In this document: positions 21,967 to 33,825 of the stretch, in pieces
Layout of the letters: every line of letters begins with the position of its first letter
How positions within the stretch are numbered: the first letter of the stretch is position 1
DNA from: Oikopleura dioica
Taxonomy: Eukaryota; Chordata; Appendicularia; Copelata; Oikopleuridae
NCBI GenBank assembly: GCA_907165135.1
Contig: OU015566.1
Location: 10,896,157-10,960,156 of the forward strand
DNA: 64,000 bases
Direction of reading: 5' to 3'
Position numbers and translations under genes: made by a program
Notes under the pieces: generated by a model
The model's database searches: none
What the model was told of the DNA's origin: nothing
The model's input: only the letters and a program-made list of their open reading frames with translations

Positions 21967-24900
21967 TGCCCATTTTATACTGCTTGACTACTTATACAAA
22001 ATATATCCTGCTGTTATTTTCAATTCTTAGAAAGAAAGATAAACGTATTTCCTCATGAATCGAGAGCATCAGTAAAAAGCTCACATAACTCTTTAAAATA
22101 TCAAATGGATCAAGCTTAATCTTGCACAAAAGTTCACTTGATCTTCGTGTGTCCCACTGTTTGTTCTCAGAAATTCTTCTCGATGGATTTTTGTATCGTG
22201 AGTAGACAACTGTATTGTTCCCTAGGAATATCTCAAGGTCGAATTCCGACTGAGTGGCAATGAATTCATGAAAAGAAATTTATTCTTTTGATAAAAATAC
22301 AGATGCTTTCGGGGTACATTCATGTCTTTCTGCAGTACATAGTGTTATGATTTGCCGATGGTGAATTTTTTTTTTGTTCTAGCAGAAAAGTGCACTTCGT
22401 AGCAATCAGAAATTATAGAGGACATTGGACCGCAGGCGGAAATGGCCTTCTGCAGCTAAGCAAACTCCGGTGAACATTATAAAAACATGTTCACAAGGGA
22501 GATAGACAGTCGGACATTACAGTGATAATGAGACAGCTTCCGGTTGCGCGCCTGAGCAAAGAAACCACCGCGAGAGGAAGTGCACATTAAAGTTCTGCTA
22601 TTGATAGAGCAGTAGAATCGAGAGATTCTCATCATGGAAACCGTGTTGAAATAAGAAACGTACGTTTCAGCCTCGAAGTTTGAATACAGTCATTGGAATT
22701 TGAAGAATTCAAAGGATAATTTTTATTACTAGTGGGTGGTAGACAGAGTTTCATACATTTTTCTTCTATTAATCGTAATTCTTATAACGATTTACTTTTA
22801 TGGCTCGTTTTTTCACAGATTCTGGTGCTCATTAAAATCTCGTAAAATCATGCAAAACAAAATATAAAGCGAACAGAGTAAAGTTATTTCAAAAACTGTG
22901 CTTCAAAATTCAACTTATTTTGTCCATAATTAATAATCAATTAATAACCGCTTACCAATAAAAAACGATAGATTTTCAAGCTAAAAATCTCAACACGTCA
23001 TAAGCTATTTCAACTCTCCTTAGCATTTTTATTCCCTAGACGACTGAAAATCCAACCCCTGTAGGCTGTAGCAATGCACTTTCTTTTAGATATCCTTGTT
23101 GTCTTCAAAGATAGATAAAGAAACTATATTTGAAATAGAATCATTATATTGAGAGGAGGAAGTAGCCAGTTCGTTGTTTCTCCGTGGTACCGCTGGGCAG
23201 TAGCACCGTCGCGCCGCTGTGGAGCGCGTTTGGTGTCCTCCATCTGCAGCAGGGGGCCCGCTGCGGCGCTGCGCATTTTACGTGACCCGGCTCACCAAGT
23301 TCACTTGAAGTTCAGAAATGTGCCGAGCTCTCTTTTCGCCCCTCCGTCGTCCCAGCAGCCATAGTCGCGTTATTCACCGACGCAAACGGCGGTGTTCTCC
23401 CTTTTCTTCGCCTTTTTTTCGCGTTTCGCTTCGCTCCAAGAGAAGCCGCGGCGCGGGCGACGTCGTAGCGAAGAGCAGTGCCCGCGCTCTCGACGATCGC
23501 GCTCCTGCGCAGCCGAGCTAGAAGACCTCGACCTGCTCAAAGAGAGACTCAGAGGGTGTTAATGAACGCTGACGCGCGTTAAGGATTTTGATACGAAAAA
23601 AAATCATCCGATGTTGGATTTCAAGAGAGCCACCCAGAAGAGCAAGAAACTAAGAGAATAATCTTAAAAGACGAGTATTACCCTCAATCATTGAAAACGT
23701 AGAAAATTTGATACAGCTTATTCATGAAAATATACTGTCATAAGTATGGCCGTAATAAATTTTCTATCAACCTATTGAATTACATATGCCATATAATATG
23801 TGAAATTGGGTACAGTTGGGAAACTGTATGGTCCTTAGAGATAATTTTTCCTTTTTTAGCTATAAATTTTTAGGTGTTGTAAAATTGACCCAGAAACCTA
23901 GATATTTACCACTTACCGAGCATATCACTTTCTCGGTAGTAATGACGTAGCCTAAATATATCAAACGTGTTGTTAGCACATTCTCAAGCGCCAACATTGC
24001 TCGAAGTAAGAACAGTAGCCTACCGAAACGGATAAGGAATCGAGATCGATCTCGTTGTGAACCCTTACTAGGACGTCCTTGGTCTCGTGTCGTAACTTTG
24101 GACCTTTGGCCCTGGACGTAATTGTAAAGATTTCTGTGGGAAAGCTCCTACTGAAACTCAAATTTACAGTGTGCCCAAACGCGCCACGATTGTCACGACC
24201 GATACCAACACTGACGTCAAATCCACATTCCGCCACTCTGACTAGGGCTCACTTCCGAGTGCAGTTTCTGGCATTTTTGACACATCTTAGAAGCACCGTA
24301 AAATAACATTTACTCACATACCACTGCTTATAAACATAAATGGGGAAAATAGGATCATCTCCGATGATGTTATTAACATGTGTAAATTGGGAATGACAAG
24401 GGATGAAGATACTCATCTTATCTTTTAGTATTTGACAACATAACGATTTCGTTATTATTATAATTTTTATTATTAAAGTTAATTTAGTTAATAGTTGAAA
24501 AATAAGAAACTAATCTTGGTTTGAGGAAAAGTGAATAAATGATGATTCTTCTAGCGCCAAATTTAGCTCCTAAACACCACTTGTTGACCCCAAGTGACCC
24601 TAGAAATAAAGGTAGCGACTTTGTGCCCACCTCGCGCCCTCAGCTAGCGCGTGTGCGCCCCTCTCTCTTTCGTTTACCGTACAACAGTCTTGTGGTAGTA
24701 AGTTCCATCGTGCGCTGGTGCGTGCGTTGCCCCGCTGCTACGAGCTGGTTAACCCGCGCCCGTCAGTAGTAGGAGAGGGTCCGGGCAGATTCTACACGAA
24801 GAGACGAGTCGCTCACGAGCAGAAGAGAACGCAGATAATCGTTTTTTTCCCACGCCCGAGCGGAGGAACCTCTTCAAGCGAACTTCAACTTGAGCTTGAC

Positions 24901-26130
24901 AATGACCCGTTTCTAGCGGTATTTTCTTATCAACAAACGCTTCCAGTACTATAAATGGATATAGCCGCATGCGGCTGATCCATTTATTAATAAAAATGAG
25001 CCGCAAGCGGCTTATTTTCTAATCAATAATATATTTCTTCCCAATGATATTTTGTTGATAAATTAATTCCATCGTTTATGTATCAATTAATGCATCATCC
25101 TTCATTTCTAGATATATTTTCATTTTGACCCCTAATGTATTGATTACAGTAGATTTTTTAACTTCAGATTCGACGGAGCAAGAGGTAGGGACATGTTAAG
25201 GCTTGGTTCCATGTGTAACTGGATGGGGAACGATTAGGGCGGCTTGTGCGGCAAGTTCAAGAGCAGATGGCGGACACTGCGACATCACGTGCTCACTCTC
25301 CAAGCAGCACGGAGAAAGTATATCGTCCAAAACGTGTGACCGGAAATTTGAGACATTTTCAGAAGGGCCCTGATCCCTCGAGAGAGTTGCAGCGCGGCCA
25401 AAGGACGCTTCTTTCCGGGCACACCCGCCGCAGGGGTTTCAGTTTTTAACCCGCCCGCGCGCCGCGTTCGACGACGCCGCCGCCCCTCGACGAAATAAAG
25501 AAGATTAGAGAGCTGTTAAACAAAAGCAAAACCATAAGATTGCATTTTACTTTAGATTATGGTTTCTTTTTCGAATTCTTGCGATTTCCCCGAAAATGAA
25601 CCCCATGCTTATGATACCGGTTTTTCGGGTGTTGTTTTAAGGCTTCATTTTCCACAAGGGTTAATTCCGTCCCGTGGAAAATGGGTTTTAGCAATACCCG
25701 CCGTTAGTCACTATCGACCATCAAAGAAGCTAGAGAATCCTGTTGGAGAGTGAAGAATCTTCTGGAAGCGCGTCGCAAGAATCGTCTCAGGAATTTCTCG
25801 ACTAATGCGGGCCCACCCAGCTTGGGCGATTAGTAGCCATCAATAAATATTGCGTTTCTTGTGGCCGCGGAAAGTGATCTTGACGCTTCCGGTGAATAGT
25901 CCTCCTTGATCCCAATATCGAATAACCGGCCTTGGAGACTCTCTCGCGGGTCAAGTTCTTTAAAATCGACTTTATTGACCATTAGATTCGATGTTCTGAA
26001 TCTTTCGCCGCTTCCGTTCTCAAGAAAATGTCATTCATGCAGACCCTAAGCTCTTCCTATCTCACAAGGCTTTATAAAACATAAGGGAGCGAGCCGTTTC
26101 CGCGGAAAATGAGATCAGAGGAGTGGGAAT
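21967..26130. other. Intergenic region with GC-rich patches and palindromes
   Basis: No gene was assembled. Most of it is AT-rich, but 23150-23530, 24600-24800 and 25240-25500 are abruptly GC- and CpG-rich. They hold open frames of Arg/Ser/Pro composition that look like base-composition artefacts. Two AGCCGC(WW)GCGGCT palindromes lie at 24963-25012. The GC-rich patches might be promoter-like or repeat-derived. Confidence 0.5.
24963..25012. repeat. Pair of AGCCGC-WW-GCGGCT palindromes
   Basis: AGCCGCATGCGGCT at 24963-24976 is followed 22 bases later by AGCCGCAAGCGGCT at 24999-25012, with AT-rich sequence between. Further copies of the same 14-mer pattern lie at 26777-26790 and 62429-62442. 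Confidence 0.8.
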
Positions 26131-29100
26131 TTAATTGTCTAATATTTTCGCATGGATAGTACAGCTAAAGCCATCGGTGAAGTGTTTCCAGGTCTTGGAC
26201 TTGTGCGGATTGTCGAGCTCATGACGCTCCAAGGTAAGGTGACCGGAGGCAGGCATGAAGGCCGTGTGGATCCAGAAGTAGAAGGCGCAGTCTTCGTAGT
26301 TTCGAGGAACAGATTTCTGAATTGATATTTTATAGATTTCGTGAACTATAAGGACTCTTTCAAATTTCTTTCGTGAAATAGTTTGACCCCTATTCAATGC
26401 TACTGAAGCCGTTAATTCATTACCTCCGACGAATAAAACATAAATTTCACATCATCCTTGACCACCAGTGGCGTTTTCAAATGAATAGTACATCTATCGT
26501 TCTGTCTATCCAAAGCTACAGTACATCCTTGTTCGCCAAGTACAGCAGCTTCGAGAACCACCTTTCTGAAAAGAAAAGTTTTACGTCAGCAAATTTACTT
26601 TCAGGGCCACTTTCCCAGGTGTAATAATCGTGAAATGGCCGTCTTTTATGTGCCCGTTCGGAAATTTTGATGATGTTTGATTTAGCTTATTTTATCAAAA
26701 AGCACTTCATTCCTAAAATTTTCCTTAAATCTGATTGGCTGCGCAAAAATAGCGCTAGAGAGTGAGAGCTCTAAAAAGCCGCTTGCGGCTAAGTAAATTC
26801 TTTCGCCGCCTCTTTTTTCGACCTGAAATAAAAGCGACTCATAACTCTACAAATCTCTCTTTACGATTCCTTCTCCACCAGTAAGCGCAAACGATAAGCA
26901 AATTTACGATCTACCGTGACAAGTTAGAGGAATTTGATGAAGTCACAGTCTTTGAAATAACTTGAGCGTGACTAGAGCCCCACATGTGCTTACTTGAAAT
27001 TAACAATGGTAAAATAAATGCACCGGCCGTTCCCACGACCTATCGGGGAGATATTCTGGATCGTAAAAGCGTCAATCGAAATCCTCTTCCGCTTTGGCCA
27101 GCCGCTCCGGAGAATTGACTCGTAGTAGTTCACGTACCGCGACTGTGAAGGTGTTTCCACGCCTGTTAGAATGGTTCGCTAAGACTTCACAATCTTTGAA
27201 AGAAAAACCAATCTTGATTTCACAATGATTCTATCCGAACCAAGCCTTGGAAAGCAGTTCCCTTGCTCTCATCAGTTCTTCGTTCTCCAAAATGCCGAAG
27301 AGCAACATCAGCCGAGGGGCAAAAATCGGTGATGAGAAGCCAAGATGCAATAAATGTACCGGTTCTTCCTTTTCCTCCCTGAAGATAATATTTTATTGAT
27401 TAAAGTTCTGAACAAGTTAATCTGTAATAAAAGTTATATTGCCATCAATATTCGAAATCTAGCGACAGATCTTCTGCTAGAAGAGAAAGATAGCGATCGA
27501 TTTTAGTATAAAAGAGAACTTCGTGTTCTCCATCAGCTATTTAGAATTTGAGATAAAATGAAACAGAAATGAAAAAGATTTTTCTCAGTGCGAAATCAAA
27601 GGTTTCCCGCTTAGTAAAATATTTTTAATAACCTAAATTATTTTCATGGAAGTGGCGGTTAGGGTTCAGGCTTCAAAAACTATCATTTTTTCAAATAAAC
27701 TTCTCCATCATTATACCTTGCAATGCACAGCAATAACATAATCATCTCCTTTATCTGTCCACTTCTTTGCTTCCACGCCCCACTCAACAAGTTCCTCGAG
27801 CTTGGGCACATTGTGATCGTCGACAAATACTCGACCATTTTGATTATCGAACCAATGGCCCTAGAAATTCATGACGTGTGGAAAACAAGCACTCGGTAAA
27901 TTCTCCACCGAGTTCAACTTGAACTTTTGCTTCTTTACCTCATAGCCTCGCTCGGCACACAAATTGTAGACGTAGAACTTTCCAGCGTGTTTTGTCTTCA
28001 GGAAACGGGATACCTCGGGCATTGGGTTTCGGAACATGGCTTGGCGACCTTCAGAAGGAAAACTCATCGCGATGCACTTTTCAGTGATGTAAGTCAGATC
28101 CAGGTCGAAACCGTCTTTTTGGTATCTTCGTTTGTTCTGGCCGACTTGTTGTCTCGCCGCGCCTGTTCCAGTGACGATGAGTCGGACGATTCTAGCAAAA
28201 CGCAGCACTCGAAGAAATTTGAGAAACTTGAGGAAACTGACATCTGTATCGTCATCAACGGCTTTGGGAGGGCTTCGAAGAGTCATGGTCAAAAATAGAC
28301 ATTAAAAAGATTACATCAGGGTTGGCAAATCTTTTTGACGAAGAAACGGAATTGCCAGATTCAAATAATAAATTTCACTTCAATCGATGAATTTAATCAT
28401 TAATACCGCGATTGGCATTTCTGACTGACTGATTCTGAAAATAGCTAATCAACCAATCAAAATTTGACTCTGGTCTCCTCTATATGAAAATCCAGTCAAA
28501 TCAGTCGACCAATCAGGAGCCGTTACAAATCTGCTATGTTTTAGCATGGAGAATTGTAACGGCTCATAGACTGACTGGAAAATCAGTCAGTCAGATATGC
28601 CAACCGCGGTATATCTGCTCCTTTTATGTTGGATATGGCCCCTAGATTAAGGACCGGCGCAAATTAGAGTTGTCAAATAAACGCAAAACGGCGGGGCTCT
28701 ATAAAAACTGAGCTCGTGACCAAGGTCAGTGATTTTCGTCTGAGGTCGGTTCTTCTTCACCGGAAGTTGCTCGCCTGCGGAGCCCCTTGACTAGTAAAAC
28801 GATCGAAGTGACGAATGTGACGAGCACAATGGCGAAGTCGGCCACTTCAAAGACGTCGGAGAAGAATTTCTCAAAACCGTAGCCGAACATCTTGGCGGAC
28901 AGATCTGCGATCAAGTTCAACTCTTTGAGTTAAATTTTGAAGCATCGATTAATAAATAGAGCGAGCTTGAAATGTTGAACTTGGAAACCCGGAGTCGCGA
29001 AGACGAACATGAGACCGACAATGAAGGAAATCCAGTCGAATGCGTTTTGATCGGGTGCGGTTTTGTCCGATTTAGCCAGATCCATTATGGTGAGGAGAAA

Positions 29101-29136
29101 GTCCATCAAAATTATAATTCCAATGAAGACCCTTTT
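26131..29136 (-). CDS. Voltage-sensing phosphatase (VSP/TPTE family)
   Basis: Exons in order: 28989-29136 (S1-S2), 28761-28904 (rest of S2, S3), 27939-28261 (S4 and phosphatase start), 27717-27860, 27246-27378, 26994-27162, 26424-26565 and 26131-26316. All phases agree. S4 has regularly spaced Arg ([14 protein letters not shown]). The PTEN-like core begins [19 protein letters not shown] and has the catalytic loop HCKGGKGRTG with Cys and Arg. The C2 domain contains [12 protein letters not shown] and [12 protein letters not shown]. The protein should be a plasma-membrane, voltage-controlled phosphoinositide phosphatase, as in Ciona VSP. Intron 27163-27245 is GC-AG, forced by the conserved FQG|VET junction. 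The 28904 boundary is uncertain (28920 also fits). No usable start codon precedes S1 in its own exon, so the N-terminus must come from upstream. Confidence 0.92.
26777..26790. repeat. AGCCGCTTGCGGCT palindrome in a VSP intron
   Basis: Same 14-base pattern as at 24963, 24999 and 62429. It lies in the ~430-base intron between the VSP exons ending at 26994 and starting at 26565. Confidence 0.8.
28404..28611. mobile_element. TA-flanked MITE (Tc1/mariner-like) in a VSP intron
   Basis: Left end TA-CCGCGATTGGCAT and right end ATGCCAACCGCGG-TA are inverted copies, extended by CTGACTGACTGATT/AATCAGTCAGTCAG. The TA on each side suggests a TA target duplication. An inner inverted pair, GAGCCGTTACAA/TTGTAACGGCTC, is also present. 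There is no coding capacity. It lies in the ~500-base intron between the S3 and S4 exons, one of the gene's two longest. Confidence 0.8.
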
Positions 29137-29197
29137 CTTGGTTCTTCCCGATCACAGAAAGATCTGCCCGAGAATATTGAAATCATGGAAGAGAACC

Positions 29198-29809
29198 TGT
29201 CCTTGTAGGAAGCGCATTGACAAGTTGAGTCAAATACCACTCCGGGTCATCTTGAAAAGGTCTTCTTCCGCCAGATCCACCGTCATCAACAACCAATCCG
29301 ACTTCTTTCGCATATTGAATCGTGCTTTCTTCTTGTTGTGGCTTCTGAGTTTGAACCTGAGGCTGAGGCTGCGACTGAGACTGAGGCTGGGAAGATTGAA
29401 TGGCAGGTTCTGCGACATTTGCTTCCGAAAGGGTGTTAGAACTTGTCACTTGCTGAGCTCCGAAGAGATTATCTTCAAAACCAGCAGAAATAGGAGCGGG
29501 AGCGTTGCTTGTAAGCAGCGCTTTTCCAAGGATATCGTCATTTGCCGGGTCATTTGCTTTCACACTTTGGACATGCATTGCCGGGAAATTCCCACTCTTT
29601 CCATTCGATATTCCACTCCAAATTTCTCCGTTTCTCGAGGTTACTTGAATTTTCTCTCCGATTTTAAAACTCAAATCGCCTTGGTTTTGCCCTTCGTAAT
29701 CGAAGACAGCTTCAACCAAATCATCCACACTTTGCACAGACACAGGCGCTACCGATGCTTGAGCTACCGCAACAGGAGTTTCTGAAAACCCTCCGAGCAG
29801 GTCGTCCAT
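29198..29809 (-). CDS. SH3-domain exon; probable N-terminus of the VSP protein
   Basis: The ATG at 29809 opens an uninterrupted frame. An SH3 domain lies at about residues 32-85: AVFDYEGQNQGDLSFK, IWSGISNGKSGNFP. After it comes a Gln/Ser/Pro-rich linker and EWYLTQLVNALPTRT. The start MDDLLGGF and the later DNLFG resemble clathrin/adaptor short motifs. If the exon ends at 29198 and joins 29136 through a 61-base GG-AG intron, phase is kept and the fused frame totals 2001 bases (666 residues). Read as a separate gene it would end soon after 29183, or near 29070 after a 33-base intron. I prefer the fusion because the S1 exon has no usable start of its own, but the GG donor is an inference. Confidence 0.75.
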
Positions 29810-31832
29810 GATTCTCTGTCGATGAAAAAAAAGAGCTAAAGAGAGAGGAGACTGAAGAATCTTTTCTTCTTGTTTGCAGTTCGAGCCTTTTTACGAAAAT
29901 ATTTCCAGTATCAACCGCAAGACAAACAAGACGAGCTGAGTTATAGTTAGTTTGAGCTAATAAAAACTAGTCGATGTTCGATAACATAATCTATGATTCT
30001 CATCCGAAAGGATGGACCACCTGGTTGGTGTCCCACTGAGGTTGATCTCCTACTGTCAATAGCATCTAACGTGGCGCCCTCTTTTCAAATAAGATGTGCA
30101 TAAAAAGCATTAACCCCTATAGACGAAGTGTACAATTTTTGTCGATTTCGGATTATTATCGCCTGCCAAACAGAACTGGTAAATCGGAACGATCTGAAAA
30201 CTTAAATGAGTATTTGCACACGCATTACGCACCTCCCTAAAAAGTTTCAGCCTGACAAGACCCACGAGTACTGCGTGAGCACCGTTTTTCTCACCTCCAC
30301 CTGCGCGCTTCAAAGGAACAAAAAATTCTATTTACCTTTTAGGCGTCTCTCAGCTATTGTTTTTAACTTATTTACAGGTTTTTAAGTATGGAGATTTCGA
30401 ATCTAGGATCTTTGAAAAGATTGGATGAAGATTTTTAATAATTTCGACATAATTTATTATTTAAGAAAAACAAATTCTAGTGCGTAGTATAGTTTTTTTG
30501 GAAAATCTAAAAGTGCAGTTTGAAAGAAAATGTTCGTTTATGTATAATCTGTGATTTTCAGGAGATTATCTCAAGAGGAAGGCCAAATCGACAAAAATTG
30601 TACACTTCGTCTAACGGGGTTCTTTAGACTGCTTCGCTCATAGCCTATGAGTCATAGGGGTTAATGTAGTGTTAGGGAGAAGTGAGAGATGTTTGACGAA
30701 ATTAAAAATATCATTGAGCGAGATAGTAAAAATCTCAAAGAAAACCATGAAAAGGAGAACAAAATAAACGAATATTAATCGAGTGTAACATGTTTCCTAA
30801 ATGGTGGCCGAAAGTCACAAGCAAATTACATGGATAGAATCACCCCATCAAAATTGTTTAGAAGTTGCGGTGGGGGCTTATTTCAGAGTTGAGTTGAGTA
30901 GAGGTTTCAAACTCACTGTCTAATCCACACTAGAAAATAGAGTAGAGAAATACAGGGCTTTCGAAAAGAGAAGGTTAGTTTCTATTTCTTGAACTTTTGA
31001 ATAGAGCGAAAAATCAATTCAATAATTTGCCACTTCCTGATGATTATTTCGCATTCTGGCGCCACCTGTGCTGATTTCAATTAATCTGACCTTTTCGCAT
31101 GGCGAAGTGATTATTTTGCAAAAAATAACAACACCGTGATCGGGCTCCGATCTCCGGTCTAGTCCGAAAATCGCTAGAATTTCCAAAAAGTATCCAGCTG
31201 TTAGAATTCGAAAGGGCAAATTCCGGACGTGTCCTGTTGCGCCACCGTTGAAAAAAAATCAAACTCGGTTTTAATCCCTTCCTAGAGAGAATTTTCTGAA
31301 AAAGAGAAAAATTAAAAATTGTCAATTTGAAAAAGAATTGGTAAGCTTTTTTGGCACTAGAAAGTGACTGCTTCTCCGAACACCTTGCTAACATTTTCGT
31401 GAGGTCAATTAACTCTAATTTAGTCAAATCTCCAGTTCGGCCAAACAGCTCATCAACCCTGTCCACGTTTCCCCTTTCATCAGTTTGTTGATTTTCTACC
31501 TCGCACTTAGGTACCATCAGAAATAACAAAAAGAAAAGACACCTGTCATCAGCAAAATAAAACACAATTAGGGCGAGAGTACTTTGAAAAGGAGTACACT
31601 GAGTCAACCTAAACATACAGATAGATTTGTAAATACACAGACTTAGTCGTGTCAACGAAAAAAAAGGATAGCCCGATAGATCGATCGAGCACACTCGCCT
31701 GAGGGCAGGATAGAGACCGAAACGAAGACCGTAGGAAAGGAAAAAGAGAGACAAAGGAACTTGTCAGAAAAAGATGCAGTAGACTTTGATTTTGGACAGA
31801 AAAGATAGAAGCAAGAGATTAAAGAAGGAAAC
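29810..31832. other. Intergenic region containing a TTAA-flanked MITE
   Basis: It separates the minus-strand SH3/VSP gene from the plus-strand four-pass gene, so it holds both promoters. The MITE occupies 30110-30664. A minus-strand open frame at 31077-31754 mixes hydrophobic and hydrophilic stretches and was not accepted. Confidence 0.5.
30110..30664. mobile_element. piggyBac-like MITE (TTAA target sites)
   Basis: Left end TTAA-CCCCTATAG and right end ATAGGGG-TTAA are inverted copies. Further in, AGACGAAGTGTACAATTTTT (left) pairs perfectly with its reverse complement near 30588-30612. The right arm has an extra ~40 bases between these blocks. A TTAA duplication with CCC/GGG ends is typical of piggyBac elements. 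There is no transposase frame. Confidence 0.8.
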
Positions 31833-33449
31833 ATGCTACACGAAACGTTTCAGGTAATAACTATAATTAATTCGATTCATACACTGACAAGGTCAGTTTT
31901 CTAAAGCATGCGAAACTTGTTAATTTATACAGTATAAATTATACTCTTTCTTGCTTATAAAAATATCTATTTTCAGCACCAGATTGGTTGCAAAAACTTT
32001 CACAAGCGACTTCATGTTCTTACTGTCACTTTTCTGCTGCTATCAACTACAGTGTGCTTCATGGGCCTTGGAGAGACCATGGTTTGGATGAGGATTCGTA
32101 AAGTTGCTCCGGACTTGTGTGATGAGACGAAAATGGATTGCAAAAGTATCAGGTGAGCAGAGAAAAAATGAGATTATCCATTTTGGAAAGACAGATTGGA
32201 ATTAGCCCATTTTGTCTATTCGCGCCCGTGTTTGAAAAATCGTTTGATGATCTTTTCTCACATCCGATCACTCCCTCGGGGGTAGTTTACTCAACAAGAT
32301 TGACCCGTTGTTGAAGATTTAGCGAAATAGAAAGTCCGTTATTTCTTAGTCTAATTAATCAAAGCCAGAAGATAACTTCGGATGTTCTTATCTAGAATTA
32401 AAATGTTTAAGCCCTTCTATTTTCTTCGGCGCTGCTGCTTTCATCCCTCCAATTTTATCCTTCTGCGTTATCCAGGCAAAATAAACGCATTATTCTACGA
32501 TATCATAAATAATAATTCAGGGCTATACGGAGCGCGTTCGCCTGTCGCTCATCATTTTCATCGGCGTGGCAGCCACCTCTGTCGCGTCTGCACTAGCTCT
32601 TACGCTCTTCTCAACCCTCAAATTGACATCGATGCTGTCGCTTAATTTGGCGCTGTGCGATCTACCAGGCGAAGAATCTGAGCTAATGGAACAAGTCAAT
32701 TTGAAGACGAGTTTCAGACGACAATCCAATTCTGACATGATCATTGAAGTCGACACCGTTGATAAAATTTACCAAGGTGAGTTTGAACCTTTTTCAACCT
32801 TGAACCTGCGAAACCCGGCGCCAAGATCAATAGCTTATTGATGAAAACATTTCCATTGAGTCTTGATTGATATTGACCTTGGCTCGGTGAAGCCTACTAT
32901 CAAAGATGATTGTATATTTACCGCTTAAAAATTTATAGCTCCGTTCAATTTCTAACTCCGTGTTAAAAGATTTATTAAGGCTGTAGCGAGAGCAACGTGT
33001 ACGCCGCTTATATGACATGGATCCTCATTCTCGAGCTTGTTCTCGGAATCTCCCAACTACTTGTCGCCCTAGTTTCGGTAGTAGTCGTCACGACGAACAA
33101 ACCACTCAATGGGATGAAGAAACGGATGACAAACACGATCGGAAGGTTGAAATCGATGAAGCTTGCATGTGGATGTTCAATGAATACTTTTGAAGAGAAG
33201 GATAGCGATTATCCAGTCTCAAGAGTCAACTATGGATTCAGGGACTTTCACGGCACGCTCGAAAAAGGTAAAGAGGATTTTGATTATTCGATAAAACAAA
33301 ATGCATTCTTAGTGACAAATAATGTCGATGACGATCAATTCTTATCCCATTTGGAATCGCTGCCGACCAAGTTCACGCGAAGCACCCGGGGAAGCAGTAA
33401 AAGCACCTCAAGTGGCAGCACGGTCAGCTCCGTCCTCACCGATGCATAA
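31833..33449 (+). CDS. Four-pass membrane protein, family not recognised
   Basis: Exons 31833-31853, 31977-32145, 32372-32475, 32521-32776 and 32980-33449 total 1020 bases, 339 residues, with all phases agreeing. The hydrophobic segments are LTVTFLLLSTTVCFMGL, a second around FFGAAAFIPPILSFCVIQ, a third (LSLIIFIGVAATSVASALAL) and a fourth (WILILELVLGISQLLVALVS). The layout recalls claudin/PMP22/TMEM families: short N-terminus, Cys-containing first loop (LCDETKMDC, FGCSYLELKC) and a long Ser/Thr-rich cytoplasmic tail. The intron 32476-32520 is GC-AG (45 bases). The third exon is the least certain because several acceptors are possible. Confidence 0.65.
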
Positions 33450-33825
33450 ATTAATAACTTCTTTTTGATATATCCTTATCTTCCTCCTACAAAGTTCCAA
33501 AAAGGTCCCATAAACTGTAAGTCATAATAAAACAACAATTCCTGTAGTGAGTGCTTGTTGCTTTCATTTTTTTCTTTGAACAAACTTTATTATCGAAACA
33601 TGTGGCGCTTATTTGCAGGTTGAAGTCTTTTGAGTGCGCGCTGTAACGCGACGAATAAATAATTGAAAACTGAGCTCTAAACAGTAAATGAGTATAAGTA
33701 CAGGGGTTGTTTATCTGTAGCAGAATGGAATCGTTTGTTAATGGAAAAAATGGTAGTACGTTCCGAAGCAACTCAGAGTTCTTTCTCGAGCAGCTGGGAT
33801 ATTAAGGAGACGGTGGGAATTCCAT
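33450..33825. other. Convergent 3' intergenic region
   Basis: AT-rich DNA between the plus-strand four-pass gene and the minus-strand HADHB gene, where both transcripts end. ATAATAAAA (33524) and its opposite-strand equivalents could serve as poly-A signals. Confidence 0.4.

Noticed and set aside
23149-23521. Arg/Ser/Pro-rich open frames in the GC-rich patch
   Set aside because: Composition artefact of GC-rich DNA; no domain and non-ATG starts.
29063-29785. 240-codon plus-strand open frame
   Set aside because: It is the antisense shadow of the SH3 exon and the S1 exon of the VSP gene.
31077-31754. 225-codon minus-strand open frame upstream of the four-pass gene
   Set aside because: Part of it (MVPKCEVENQQTDERGN onward) looks protein-like, but the rest is hydrophobic and Phe-rich. 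No family or consistent exon structure was found.
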